Of a DNA stretch of 64,000 nucleotides, positions 50,581 through 59,457 are shown in pieces. The notes beneath the pieces are model-generated. The model saw only the letters and a list, made by a program, of their open reading frames with translations, was not told where the DNA came from and ran no database searches. This DNA is from Lachnospiraceae bacterium. Lineage in GTDB: Bacteria; Bacillota; Clostridia; Lachnospirales; Lachnospiraceae. Positions within the stretch are counted from its first letter, which is position 1. The number at the start of each line of letters is the position of its first letter. The position numbers and the translations under genes are program-made. The stretch spans positions 124,001 to 188,000 of the forward strand of contig CAJTDD010000002.1 in NCBI GenBank assembly GCA_910574885.1, in the 5' to 3' direction.

Positions 50581-51891
50581 TCAATCCGTACTCTTTGCCA
50601 AATATTTCTTGTTAGCTCCTCTTCCAACTACAAGAACAAGCCCCTCATTCACCATTTTTTTCATAAGAGTAAATGAGCGGGTACTTTTTATCTTCAACAA
50701 CTCCTGCACTTCTCCATCCGTAATCTGCCCATTTTCATGAATAAAATCAAGAATCGTCTGCATTTGCGGCGTAATGTCCAGTAAATTACGATTTTTCTTT
50801 TCATCCTTTACAGCTTTGTTCATATTTGGAAGGACAATCTTAAATGTATTTGAAGTCACTTCGATACGCGGCTGTAAGGCACATTCCCTGTATAAAAAAT
50901 ATATCTTACGAATGCCTGTTCCATAAGACTCTATCAAATGCAGACGGTGGAATACTTCTGCAAGATTTTTATTACGGGGCTGTGAAATCCCGCTTCGGAT
51001 ATCGTCAGGTGATAAACCTTGAAGAAGCCCGCCGATAGAAATAAACTCCATTTCATCGTCATTGACATTAATAATAACACTCCCGCTAAAACTATAGTCA
51101 CGATGGACAATTGCGTTGAGCAATGCTTCACGCAACGCTTCTTCCGGATAATCTTCCTGCTCAACCCTGTCTAAGCCTTGAAATGTTGCAACTGTTTTAT
51201 TGCAGAGCATAAGATATGAAAATGTATCTTCAAGTTGTTTAAATACTGAGCCTGAAAACTCTCTGCTATCACGAAACTGGGTATTAGCATCATTGCCGAA
51301 AACCGCCACCTTTATTGTGTGCGCACATTGATCCGAAAGAATAAGCGCAAGGTTCGCATAAAGCGAATCGGATGAATCTGTGATACCAAGCGCCCGGTAT
51401 TTTTCTTTCGTAAATTCTACATTATATTTTTGAAAAGCATTTTTTGCATGCCTGAAGGTAAGCTCTTGCTCCATAGAACGCATTTCTTCAAAAATATCTC
51501 CGTCTGAGACCTTAATCATATGACAGATTTGTTCTGGCGATGCCTGTGCGCTTGAAGCGCCCTGACGTATATATACTCCGCTTGGCTTCAAACCTTTTGA
51601 TTTTAAATAATACGGCTTAAAACTGCCCTCGCTTACTCTGATTTTGACCACACGGTTATCCTGCAATGTGTATTTTATGAACATCGTTATATCCGGCAAA
51701 ATAGCGTCACGAATTCCATTTGTAATTCGGGTATAGGTATCGTCAACATCGTCAATACCAACGATATCGCCGTTATCATCTATGCCGATATAAACAGTTC
51801 CGCCGTCTGTATTGGCAAATGCAATAATTTCTTTATAAATATCGTCTACAAACTGAGCCTTGAATTCAACGTTTTCCGTCTCAAATTTCAT
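50581..51891 (-). CDS. AlbA/Schlafen-type ATP-binding HTH protein
   Basis: The 436-residue protein begins with an AlbA_2 (Schlafen-like) domain (ETENVEFKAQF, EIIAFANTDGGTVYIGIDDNG). It continues with a GHKL-like HATPase_c_4 part (EEALREALLNAIVHRDYSFSG, SYGTGIRKIY) and ends in a winged helix (TPQMQTILDFIHENGQITDGEVQELL). Such proteins are common regulators in accessory regions, of unknown signal. ATG 51891 follows GGAGG. It reads into jetB with a 16-bp gap and is probably co-transcribed with jetB and jetC. Confidence 0.87.
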   Translation of the reverse strand: MKFETENVEFKAQFVDDIYKEIIAFANTDGGTVYIGIDDNGDIVGIDDVDDTYTRITNGIRDAILPDITMFIKYTLQDNRVVKIRVSEGSFKPYYLKSKGLKPSGVYIRQGASSAQASPEQICHMIKVSDGDIFEEMRSMEQELTFRHAKNAFQKYNVEFTKEKYRALGITDSSDSLYANLALILSDQCAHTIKVAVFGNDANTQFRDSREFSGSVFKQLEDTFSYLMLCNKTVATFQGLDRVEQEDYPEEALREALLNAIVHRDYSFSGSVIINVNDDEMEFISIGGLLQGLSPDDIRSGISQPRNKNLAEVFHRLHLIESYGTGIRKIYFLYRECALQPRIEVTSNTFKIVLPNMNKAVKDEKKNRNLLDITPQMQTILDFIHENGQITDGEVQELLKIKSTRSFTLMKKMVNEGLVLVVGRGANKKYLAKSTD

Positions 51892-51978
51892 TTCAAATAC
51901 CTCCATAGAGCATTATATTTATATTATACTCTATTTTTCACTAAAATCAATGAATAGGAGTGAATTTTCGCTGAATTT

Positions 51979-53817
51979 TTAGTTTTCCGCTCTTTCCTCT
52001 TGGTAATAATTCGCCTGCGCGCTCCAAAGGGCGGCGTATAATCCTTGCCCCTCTAGCAGCTCCTCATGGTTTCCCCTTTCTGCAATCCCTCCGGAATCAA
52101 ACACCAGAATATCGTCGCAGAACCTACAACTGCTCATCCTATGGGTGATAAAGATACTCGTCCTGTTTTGTACCAGTTCGTCAAAATGCTTATATATCTC
52201 ATACTCACTAATCGGGTCCAGCGCCGCCGTGGGTTCATCCAATATCATAATCGAAGCGTCCTTATATAACGCCCTTGCAATCGCAAGTTTTTGCATTTCA
52301 CCGCCGCTGGCGCTCATCCCGTCTTCGTTAGACGAAAACATCGGCGTATCCAGACCGCCCGGCATCTTTTCCACCGCCCGGCTTACCCCCGCCCTTGCAA
52401 GGCAGTCCCATACCCGATCTTTCTCATAGTTCCTGGAAACGGCGATGTTTGCCCCCACTGGGAATGCGAACATGGCAAAATCCTGAAATACCACGCCAAA
52501 TAGTTTCAGATATTCATGGTAATCATATTCCCGGATATCAACGCCGTTTAAGGTAATGATGCCCTCGGTAGGCTTATAAAGCCCGCAAAGCAACTTGATA
52601 AATGTAGTTTTACCTGCCCCGTTCCTTCCTACGATTGCCGTTTTGCAGCCGGCATGAATCCTGCAATTCACATTTTTCAGGGTCAGATTCCCATTCCCCG
52701 GATACTGGAAGCCCACGTTGTGGAATTCAATTTCATACTTCTCCTTTGCGCCGTCAGGAACCCGTAACGTCCCTCCCCTGCTTTCCTCCTCCATTTCCAT
52801 AAAGTCAAGCAATCCCTGCATGAATTCACATTTTCTTGCAATTTCCCCGTTCGTCCAGACAATCCTTGTCATGTCGTCCATAAATTTGGTCATCGCCCCT
52901 ACGTATTTGCTGAAAGAACCGATGCTGATTGCCTTGCTGCAGATTTTCCATAGAATCAAGGCATAAGAATAAACGGTAAACGCCATACTGATTCCCTGTC
53001 CTGCCAATTCTTGTTTTCTCTGGACTTCCCGCATCCTTTTATACAGCCCGGAAGACGCGCCTAAGAATCCGCTGAAATTCTGCAGAAGCATATCCTTCAT
53101 ACGGTACAGATGGGTCAGCTTATTTGCCTCCGGGTTTCCGTAAATCTGCTCCATATAGTAGGACAGCCCTTCCTCTGCGTCCCCGTGTTCCGCGTAAATC
53201 TGGTTCTGCTGCCCAAGGAAACGCCCGCTTGAGAAGAGCGTCGCCTTCATCACCACACAGACCGCCCCCAAAAAGCTGGCAACAGACACAATCACGCTGG
53301 CTTGCCCCATCTGCCCCCTTGCAAAACACATGCGGGCGACCATCCCAACCGCAGCCAGCCCGGATATGGCACAGCCAAATAGCTGCTGATACAGGAACAA
53401 TATTTCTTCTAATCCCCCATACATGTCGATGGTTCGCTCTGCCAGATAGATTTTCCTCTTCACTGCCGGGTCTTCAAAGCTTTCAAAGGTCATAGACAGA
53501 GCCTTTTTCCTCATTAAAATCTTCAAATCCGTATATAACATCTGGTATTTTACAGCCCAGATTTTGGACAGCCGGTTCTGCAAAAGCCCAAACACCAGAG
53601 TAAGCCCCACCAGAATCCCAGAATGGAGCAAGGCTGTCTTCCATTCCTGTGCCAGCAAATCGTCAATTAGCATCGCCGAAATCACAAGCCCGGTGTAAAA
53701 AGTAACCGCTTCCATCAGGGCGGAACAGGCAGACATTCGGATGGCGCCAGGGTCTAATCGGTGAAGCAGCTTTAAAAGTGAAAGCCCTGTTTTATGAAAC
53801 TTAAATTTATCAAACAT
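51979..53817 (-). CDS. ABC exporter, fused permease and ATPase (second)
   Basis: The 612-residue half-transporter has six membrane spans in the first 320 residues and a C-terminal ATPase with Walker A (IVGRNGAGKTTFIKLL), signature (MSASGGEMQKLAIARAL), Walker B (SIMILDEPTAALDP) and switch histidine (FITHRMSS). It lacks a peptidase domain. ATG 53817 follows AAGGAGG and overlaps the end of the sister transporter gene, so the two probably form a heterodimer. Placement after a radical SAM gene and a small peptide gene suggests export of a modified peptide. Confidence 0.9.
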   Translation of the reverse strand: MFDKFKFHKTGLSLLKLLHRLDPGAIRMSACSALMEAVTFYTGLVISAMLIDDLLAQEWKTALLHSGILVGLTLVFGLLQNRLSKIWAVKYQMLYTDLKILMRKKALSMTFESFEDPAVKRKIYLAERTIDMYGGLEEILFLYQQLFGCAISGLAAVGMVARMCFARGQMGQASVIVSVASFLGAVCVVMKATLFSSGRFLGQQNQIYAEHGDAEEGLSYYMEQIYGNPEANKLTHLYRMKDMLLQNFSGFLGASSGLYKRMREVQRKQELAGQGISMAFTVYSYALILWKICSKAISIGSFSKYVGAMTKFMDDMTRIVWTNGEIARKCEFMQGLLDFMEMEEESRGGTLRVPDGAKEKYEIEFHNVGFQYPGNGNLTLKNVNCRIHAGCKTAIVGRNGAGKTTFIKLLCGLYKPTEGIITLNGVDIREYDYHEYLKLFGVVFQDFAMFAFPVGANIAVSRNYEKDRVWDCLARAGVSRAVEKMPGGLDTPMFSSNEDGMSASGGEMQKLAIARALYKDASIMILDEPTAALDPISEYEIYKHFDELVQNRTSIFITHRMSSCRFCDDILVFDSGGIAERGNHEELLEGQGLYAALWSAQANYYQEERAEN

Positions 53818-55618
53818 ATCCCTGCTCCTCCTTCCGATAGTATTTCGCCTGTATCTCATACATATTGGCATACTTCCCCTTCCGGCTCATTAATTCTTCG
53901 TGGGTTCCAACTTCTGCCACTTTCCCGTTTTCCAAAAACAGGATTCTGTCGCAAAATCTGGTGGAACTAAGCCTGTGGGATATAAATATACTTGTTTTCC
54001 CTTGGGTTAGCATACTGTATTTCTGGTATAACTCGTGTTCCGCTATGGGATCAAGGGCGGCGGTCGGCTCATCCAGTATCACCACGGGGGCGTCTTTATA
54101 AAGTGTCCTTGCAAGCATTAATTTCTGCATCTCTCCTCCGGATAACTGGATTCCCTCCGGGTCTAACGCCTTTGTGACGCTTGTTCTTTCTTTGTGCGGC
54201 TGCTTTTGGGTAAACTCCCAAAGCCCTGCCATAGTAAGTTTTTCTTTTAATTGTTCCCCGTCTGCCTCTTTTTCCGGAACGCCGGTCACATTATCTGCTA
54301 TGGACGCCGCAAATGCGAACACCTCCTGGAAAGCGGCTGCAAATTCCCGGAAATAGCTTTCCTTGTCTATCCTGCGGATATCCGTCCCATCCAAAAGTAT
54401 CCTGCCCCCCGCAGGCTCGTAAAGCCCGAGCAAAAGTTTGATGATGGTGCTCTTTCCTGCCCCGTTCGTCCCTACCAGCGCCAGTTTCTCCCCGCTGTTT
54501 ACCGTAAAGTTCAGGTCTTCGATGCATGCTTTTTCCGCTTCGGGATATTGGAAACTGACGTGTTCCATGGTCAATGTGTGGGGTGTCCCGGGGTTCGGAG
54601 CATTTTCCTCCCCTCCCCTTTGTTCCTCGCCATAGCTTAGATAGTCTTTGAAATGTCCTACAATCGTATTGTTTCTGGTCAGTTCTTTGATATTGCCGAA
54701 CAATCCCATAATCCACCCGTTGAATCCTGCCACGACTCCGATGTTTAACAGGAACTGCTCAATCGACATGCGTCCTTGGTACATCAGATAGATAAAACTC
54801 CCGTACACAATGATATCCCGGACGAATGCCAGAATCCGCTCCAGATTGTCGAAGAGCAGGTAATAACCTGCGCTTTTGTCCTGTAACTTCCGTGCTTTTT
54901 CCCGTATAGACGCAAACTCTTCTAAAAACCACTTCTGAGCCTGATAGATACGGATATCTTTGGCGCTCTTCTCATCCAATGTCGCCTGACACATGTATTG
55001 AAGCCGTGTGTATTCCCCGCCCAGCTCTTCCTGTACCAGACAGTCTTTCTTGCCGGTCAGCCTGCTTGCGAAGGCTGCCAATGATGTAAACCCAAGTAAC
55101 ATGAGGATGAAGAGCGGGTTCGCCGCGCCGATTACAATCCCATACGCCAACATTCCCAATAGGTTCACGCATATTTCCGTAAATTGTTTTAAAAAGATTT
55201 CAATCCCGTTCTGGTTTCCCTCATAGACCGCCCGTCTTGCCTTCTCAAACTGCCGCTGTCCTTGTGGGCTTTCACATAAATAGAATGGAATCTCCAGCGC
55301 TTTTTTCATGAGCCTTTCGCCCTGCTTATTCCGGAACAGGAACAGGATTTGCTCATATGTCCGTAGGCAATAGGTATCTGCCATCTGCAGGAGCAAAATT
55401 CCTGTTATGAAGAGTACCAGCCTGATAATCGGAGTCCCCAAGCCCCCGCCTTTTGCCATTGTTCCCACTACATAGCTTGGGAATACCGCGAGGAGCAACG
55501 GGCATAAGACCCCCAGCACAATGTGGAGAAAGGAATATATGTAAAAGCTTTGGAATCGGTCTTCTTTTAATAATCGCAGGGAAAATCTGAGATTATGGAA
55601 TATATTGTATTTTTGCAT
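53810..55618 (-). CDS. ABC exporter, fused permease and ATPase (first)
   Basis: The 602-residue half-transporter has six spans in the first 310 residues and an ATPase with Walker A (LVGTNGAGKSTIIKLL), signature (IQLSGGEMQKLMLARTL), Walker B (VVILDEPTAALDP) and switch histidine (FISHRLSS). ATG 55618 follows GGGGGGAG, 25 bp after the radical SAM gene. Both halves have intact ATP sites. With the second half it probably exports the product of the RiPP-like locus. Confidence 0.9.
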   Translation of the reverse strand: MQKYNIFHNLRFSLRLLKEDRFQSFYIYSFLHIVLGVLCPLLLAVFPSYVVGTMAKGGGLGTPIIRLVLFITGILLLQMADTYCLRTYEQILFLFRNKQGERLMKKALEIPFYLCESPQGQRQFEKARRAVYEGNQNGIEIFLKQFTEICVNLLGMLAYGIVIGAANPLFILMLLGFTSLAAFASRLTGKKDCLVQEELGGEYTRLQYMCQATLDEKSAKDIRIYQAQKWFLEEFASIREKARKLQDKSAGYYLLFDNLERILAFVRDIIVYGSFIYLMYQGRMSIEQFLLNIGVVAGFNGWIMGLFGNIKELTRNNTIVGHFKDYLSYGEEQRGGEENAPNPGTPHTLTMEHVSFQYPEAEKACIEDLNFTVNSGEKLALVGTNGAGKSTIIKLLLGLYEPAGGRILLDGTDIRRIDKESYFREFAAAFQEVFAFAASIADNVTGVPEKEADGEQLKEKLTMAGLWEFTQKQPHKERTSVTKALDPEGIQLSGGEMQKLMLARTLYKDAPVVILDEPTAALDPIAEHELYQKYSMLTQGKTSIFISHRLSSTRFCDRILFLENGKVAEVGTHEELMSRKGKYANMYEIQAKYYRKEEQGYV

Positions 55619-55642
55619 ATTACTCCCCCCTCTGGCATGCAT

Positions 55643-56719
55643 TTATTGATAGCAGACATAATTACTCACAAAATGATCCATTAGCCTTATAATCTTTCCA
55701 TCCAAATGATATTCTATTATACATTCCATGCATAACTCAAATATATCCCTATCTTTGCATTCTCCATTTTCCTTAAATGGCCATTCCATTATATTTTGCA
55801 TAATTGACGCAACACAAATTTTACACAAATACTTCGCCCAACACGATACACAGACTTCATTATTATTCTTACAGTTTGTTTCCTGTATCTTAGCATTACA
55901 TACTTCATCTTTTTCCAAAGCATATTTCTTGTCTCCCCAAAAATGGAAGCAATTATACTTTGTTCCATCATAGTCATAAGCAATTGAAAAATCTCGCATT
56001 AAATCATCACAATAATTAATGCTTCTCGATCCAAACGCCAAAGACATTAATGTACGATATAAATAAGGATTAATTCCGCCGCTTTGATGATTATCATATA
56101 TTATCCGCGCTGACTCCCAGATATCAGTCTTAATTTCTTCCTTTGTCAGTCTATGGACTGGCAACAACTTTTCATCATTAGATAGCACTCTGCTTATTGT
56201 TGCCTTAACTCCTAAGCTTTTAAAAAAGCCATTAATATCATTATATGTATATCCAAGCTCTTCATGACATTTCGTATATGTTGCAGAACATTCAATTTTA
56301 TTATAATTGATTCTTTTTGCTGTTTCAAGTCCTTGCATAACTTTAGCGTAACTTCCCTTTCCACGCAAAAAATCTGTAATATCCTGAGGACCGTCAATAC
56401 TTATTGCCAACTTTACATTATGCTCTTTAAAAAACTTTAACATCTCTTCGTCCAAATACCAGCCATTGGTAACAATTTCGTAGTTTCCAATTTCTAACTT
56501 CTCATTAAATAGCGTAATTCCTCTTTTAATTAATGGATAGTTAATTAATGGTTCTCCACCAAAAAAAGAAACAATTCCTATACGGCTAACCCCTTCTCCT
56601 AAAATTTCTTCTATGATACTTTCGAATATTTCTACAGACATTAATTCATCTTTTTTAGAGGCATACTTTCCACCATCTGCATAGCAATATTTACATTTTA
56701 AATTACATTTATTACTCAT
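55643..56719 (-). CDS. Radical SAM/SPASM-type peptide-modifying enzyme
   Basis: The 358-residue frame begins MSNKCNLKCKYCYADGG, with the C-x3-C-x2-C motif that binds the SAM iron-sulfur cluster, and continues with FFGGEPLI, VTNGWYL and ISIDGP. The C-terminal half holds many cysteines (CDDL, NCF, CVSCWAKYLCKICV), fitting SPASM auxiliary clusters. The sequence resembles maturases of Cys-containing peptides. The start given is the first ATG, but matching sequence extends upstream across an in-frame TAA at 56786-56788 (separate entry). A small Cys-containing peptide gene lies upstream and two exporters downstream. Confidence 0.85.
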   Translation of the reverse strand: MSNKCNLKCKYCYADGGKYASKKDELMSVEIFESIIEEILGEGVSRIGIVSFFGGEPLINYPLIKRGITLFNEKLEIGNYEIVTNGWYLDEEMLKFFKEHNVKLAISIDGPQDITDFLRGKGSYAKVMQGLETAKRINYNKIECSATYTKCHEELGYTYNDINGFFKSLGVKATISRVLSNDEKLLPVHRLTKEEIKTDIWESARIIYDNHQSGGINPYLYRTLMSLAFGSRSINYCDDLMRDFSIAYDYDGTKYNCFHFWGDKKYALEKDEVCNAKIQETNCKNNNEVCVSCWAKYLCKICVASIMQNIMEWPFKENGECKDRDIFELCMECIIEYHLDGKIIRLMDHFVSNYVCYQ

Positions 56720-56785
56720 ATTAAGAACTATTTTAGAAATAGTTCCTTCATTTACAATCTGCTTTTCACTAATAAATTCATCATT

Positions 56786-56902
56786 TTATTCCATATATTT
56801 TTTAACATCATCTTTATTTGTTACTTTAAATAATTCTAGACTATTACCATTAAAAATATAACTTATATTTTTCTCCCCGAAAACCTTCAATAACTTTCTC
56901 AA
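56786..56902 (-). pseudogene. N-terminal part of the radical SAM gene, cut off by a stop codon
   Basis: From TTG 56902, behind GAGGA, the frame reads NISYIFNGNSLELFKVTNK and DDVKKYME before TAA at 56786-56788. It then continues in the same phase as NDEFISEKQIVNEGTISKIV into the radical SAM core. The joined 419-residue reading has the length and start of related maturases. So a nonsense change, an unusual readthrough, or a sequencing error separates the head from the core. Confidence 0.6.
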
Positions 56903-56948
56903 ATGTCCTCATCCTCTCATTATACTTTATTAAAATCTGCTTATTTAT

Positions 56949-56975
56949 ACCCAAAGGGCATCCCGTAATACATAC
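56949..56975 (+). repeat. Fragment of the dispersed 64-bp repeat
   Basis: TATACCCAAAGGGCATCCCG and the following TAATACAT match the left half of the repeat at 27631-27758 (reverse strand). The rest of the unit is missing. It lies between the radical SAM gene and the peptide gene. Confidence 0.7.
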
Positions 56976-57037
56976 TCCTTACAGGATAGAGTCCAACTAT
57001 TCCATAAAAACATGCATTACGAGTTGGTCTTTATGGA

Positions 57038-57080
57038 AAAATACATACATGGCATAAAACTTATACCATGTATGTATTTT
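57038..57080 (-). terminator. Strong hairpin after the peptide gene
   Basis: Two 15-bp arms (57038-57052 and 57066-57080; AAATACATACATGG-type) are exact complements around a 13-nt loop. On the minus strand TTTTTCC follows. It sits 3 bp after the peptide stop and before the radical SAM gene. Partial termination here would give more peptide than enzyme mRNA, as in other RiPP loci. Confidence 0.75.
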
Positions 57081-57083
57081 ACA

Positions 57084-57176
57084 TTACCGCCCTGCTCCAC
57101 ACGAATGTGACTGATAATGGCAACCTGTCTGTGGAGGTTTTATTACGCTTCGACATACAAACTCAACTTTTTCCAT
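57084..57176 (-). CDS. Putative RiPP precursor peptide, 30 residues
   Basis: The peptide runs MEKVEFVCRSVIKPPQTGCH and then YQSHSCGAGR. It has three cysteines (positions 8, 19 and 26) and a short charged start. ATG 57176 is preceded by GGGAGGGAGAG, one of the strongest ribosome binding sites in the region. A hairpin terminator follows, then a radical SAM enzyme and two exporters on the same strand. This is the layout of ribosomally made, enzyme-modified peptides. The exact class, such as thioether-bridged, cannot be told from sequence. Confidence 0.65.
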   Translation of the reverse strand: MEKVEFVCRSVIKPPQTGCHYQSHSCGAGR

Positions 57177-57446
57177 TTTCTCTCCCTCCCTTCAAAAAAG
57201 CTCAGGCTGTTTAAAAGGTACTAATAAACTTTATCAACATCCCTCTCACTTTTTTCATATTCAGCACCGGAAACATATATTGTTCCCTTACTGTGATTAT
57301 AAAATATCACACACCACTAAATAATTCCATGTCGTCTCTTGTTTCTTTTTAATAACACAAAACGATAACTCATCTTTTAGCTTTTCAAGGAATGTGCCAC
57401 AGGGTATACCTTAAATCAATACGGCAAAATTACCGACCTTTTCATA
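57177..57446. other. Leader and divergent promoter region of the peptide locus
   Basis: On the minus strand a TATAAT (57296-57301) with a weak -35 (TTATTT) could start a leader of about 110 nt for the peptide gene. No other gene with a ribosome binding site is seen. The region is AT-rich, like the peptide and radical SAM genes. Confidence 0.4.
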
Positions 57447-57475
57447 TTGCACAACCTCCCCGCCAATATTATAAT
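57447..57475 (+). promoter_or_regulatory. Promoter of the AAA ATPase gene
   Basis: TTGCAC (57447-57452) and TATAAT (57470-57475) are 17 bp apart, 22 bp before the start codon. GGAGGTGAG follows as ribosome binding site. Confidence 0.65.
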
Positions 57476-57496
57476 AGGTTCAGGAGGTGAGTACCA

Positions 57497-58929
57497 ATGG
57501 GAACCTATCTGAATCCCGGCAATCAAGGTTTTTCCGGCATCCGCAACGACATCTATGTAGATAAAAGCGGACTTATCAGCCTGATTAACGACACAATTGA
57601 CACTCCCCGCAGGCTGACCTGCTGCAGCAGGCCCCGCCGGTTCGGGAAATCTTTCGCCGCACAGATGTTATGTGCATATTATGATAAAACCTGTGATTCT
57701 TCCAATCTTTTTGACGACCTTGAGATAGCCGCAGACGGTAACGGCGGTTATAAGAAATACCGGAACAAATTCGACGTCATCTACCTCGATATCACGAACA
57801 TCATGGGAGAAGCAGGGACCGAAGATTTACCTTCCTTTATCCGCCGCAAAATTACAGAAGAGCTTCTGGCTGCATATCCCAGCCTGAAAACAGACGACTC
57901 CTTCTCCACGACCCTGATTAACGCCACTGAATTAACAGGGAATAAGTTTATTGCGATTATTGACGAATGGGACGCCCCTATCAGGGAAACGCCGGCGGTT
58001 CAGAAGCAATATCTGTCATTCCTGCGCACATTGTTCAAAAGCAGCGGAACTACCGCCAGAATATTTGCCGCAGCATATATGACCGGAATCCTGCCAATAA
58101 AGAAAGACGGCTCACAATCTGCCATCTCAGACTTTCAGGAGTTTTCCATGGTCTGTCCGATGGAATTTGCCAAATATGCAGGCTTTACCGAAGCAGAAGT
58201 GCAAAAATTATGTAGCGATTATCATATGGATTTTGCTATGATGAAGCAATGGTATGACGGATATACACTGGAACATATGGATTCTGTGTACAATCCCAAT
58301 TCCGTCATGAAGGCTATCCGAAACAAGAAATTCAATTCCTACTGGACAGAAACCTCTGCCGCAAAAAGCCTGATGGGATATATCAGCCTGAACTTTGACG
58401 GTCTGTCAGCCACTCTTGCCAAACTGCTCGAGAAATCCGGCTGGAATTCAATAAGGCAATCCGGGAGGTAAAACGTGACGATACCTTACGGCGTATCCGG
58501 GAAAGCGAACAGCTAATTTACGATACCGTCCACAAAAATTCCTCGGCCGTTGCCGCACAGATTGAAAAAATCCACGCAGAGGAAACCGCTATTCTTTACT
58601 ACAATACTGAACAGGCATTGCGAAGCGTAATTAAATTGGCGTATTTTAGTTATAAAGACCACTATCTCAAATTTGAAGAACTGCCGTCCGGACAAGGATA
58701 TGCCGATATTGTATATTTTCCGAAAAAAACTTCACCCTTGCCCGCACTGGTCATCGAATTAAACTGGAATCAATCCGCAAAAGGCGCAATTCAGCAGATA
58801 AAAGAGAAAGCATATCCGTCGGTACTCTCTGACTATGGAGGCGATATTTTGTTAGTCGGAATTTCCTATGAAAAAGACAATACAAAGACCTTCTTCCAAT
58901 TACTTTACAAACATAAGCAAATGCGATAA
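57497..58929 (+). pseudogene. Broken AAA ATPase/PD-(D/E)XK nuclease gene
   Basis: The first frame gives about 315 good residues of a PF09820-type ATPase: GIRNDIYVDKSGLI, the P-loop CSRPRRFGKSFAAQML, Walker B (KFIAIIDEWDAPI) and MKQWYDGYTL. At about 58440 the frame breaks and sequence of roughly 60 residues is missing. A second frame then reads EFNKAIREVKRDD to the nuclease end: GYADIVYFPKK, PALVIELNWNQSAKGAIQQI, stop 58929. In the nuclease motif the usual E-L-K is E-L-N, so the catalytic lysine is also lost. Confidence 0.85.
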
Positions 58930-58971
58930 AATTATTAGTAAATAGATTTGCTGTGAAAGGTGGTACGGAAT

Positions 58972-59328
58972 ATGGAAGAAAAGAGACGCGACAGACGAAT
59001 TAGCCTGACGGCACGGTTAGCGATTAAGAATATGAGCGACAGTACAGCCAAAACCGAAAACGTAGAGATTGATGTGCTGAATGTATCCAAGACAGGCGTG
59101 GGATTTATCTGCGCCGCCCCCTTATTGATTGGAGAAGTGTATGAAGCCGATTTAAAAATCTGGACGGATGAGATTATCCATGCATTTTTAAAAGTGGTCA
59201 GAATCGAGCAGACAGAAGACGGACGTTATATGTGCGGGACAATCTTTATTGGACTGCCGGAAATGAACGCCAAACGGATTGAAATCTACGATTTGCTGAA
59301 CCGGATTGACGAAGGTGTACCGCAGTAG
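58972..59328 (+). CDS. PilZ-domain protein
   Basis: The 118-residue protein is a single PilZ domain, with the arginine-rich c-di-GMP motif EEKRRDRRISLTARL at the N-terminus and the second motif LNVSKTGVGF (in place of D/N-x-S-x-x-G). Such proteins bind cyclic di-GMP and alter a partner's activity. ATG 58972 follows AAAGGTGG. It lies after the wrecked ATPase gene and converges with jetA; no c-di-GMP enzyme is near. Confidence 0.85.
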   Translation: MEEKRRDRRISLTARLAIKNMSDSTAKTENVEIDVLNVSKTGVGFICAAPLLIGEVYEADLKIWTDEIIHAFLKVVRIEQTEDGRYMCGTIFIGLPEMNAKRIEIYDLLNRIDEGVPQ

Positions 59329-59351
59329 AATTTTATCGCTTCAAAATGTAA

Positions 59352-59434
59352 CATGAGGCTGCCCGGAGGTGTGGTTTTCAGAAAATATTAATATATTGCC
59401 CGAAAACCACACCTCCGGCAGCCCCATGTTTTTT
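59352..59434. terminator. Large bidirectional terminator
   Basis: Arms of about 28 bp (from CATGAGGCTGCCCGG at 59352 to the mirrored CCGGCAGCCCCATG ending 59428) pair almost perfectly and run into TTTTTT on the plus strand. It lies between the PilZ gene and jetA and would stop jetA transcription before it could reach jetB. Confidence 0.85.
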
Positions 59435-59457
59435 CTGCTTTTTTCAGGTCTCCCCTT

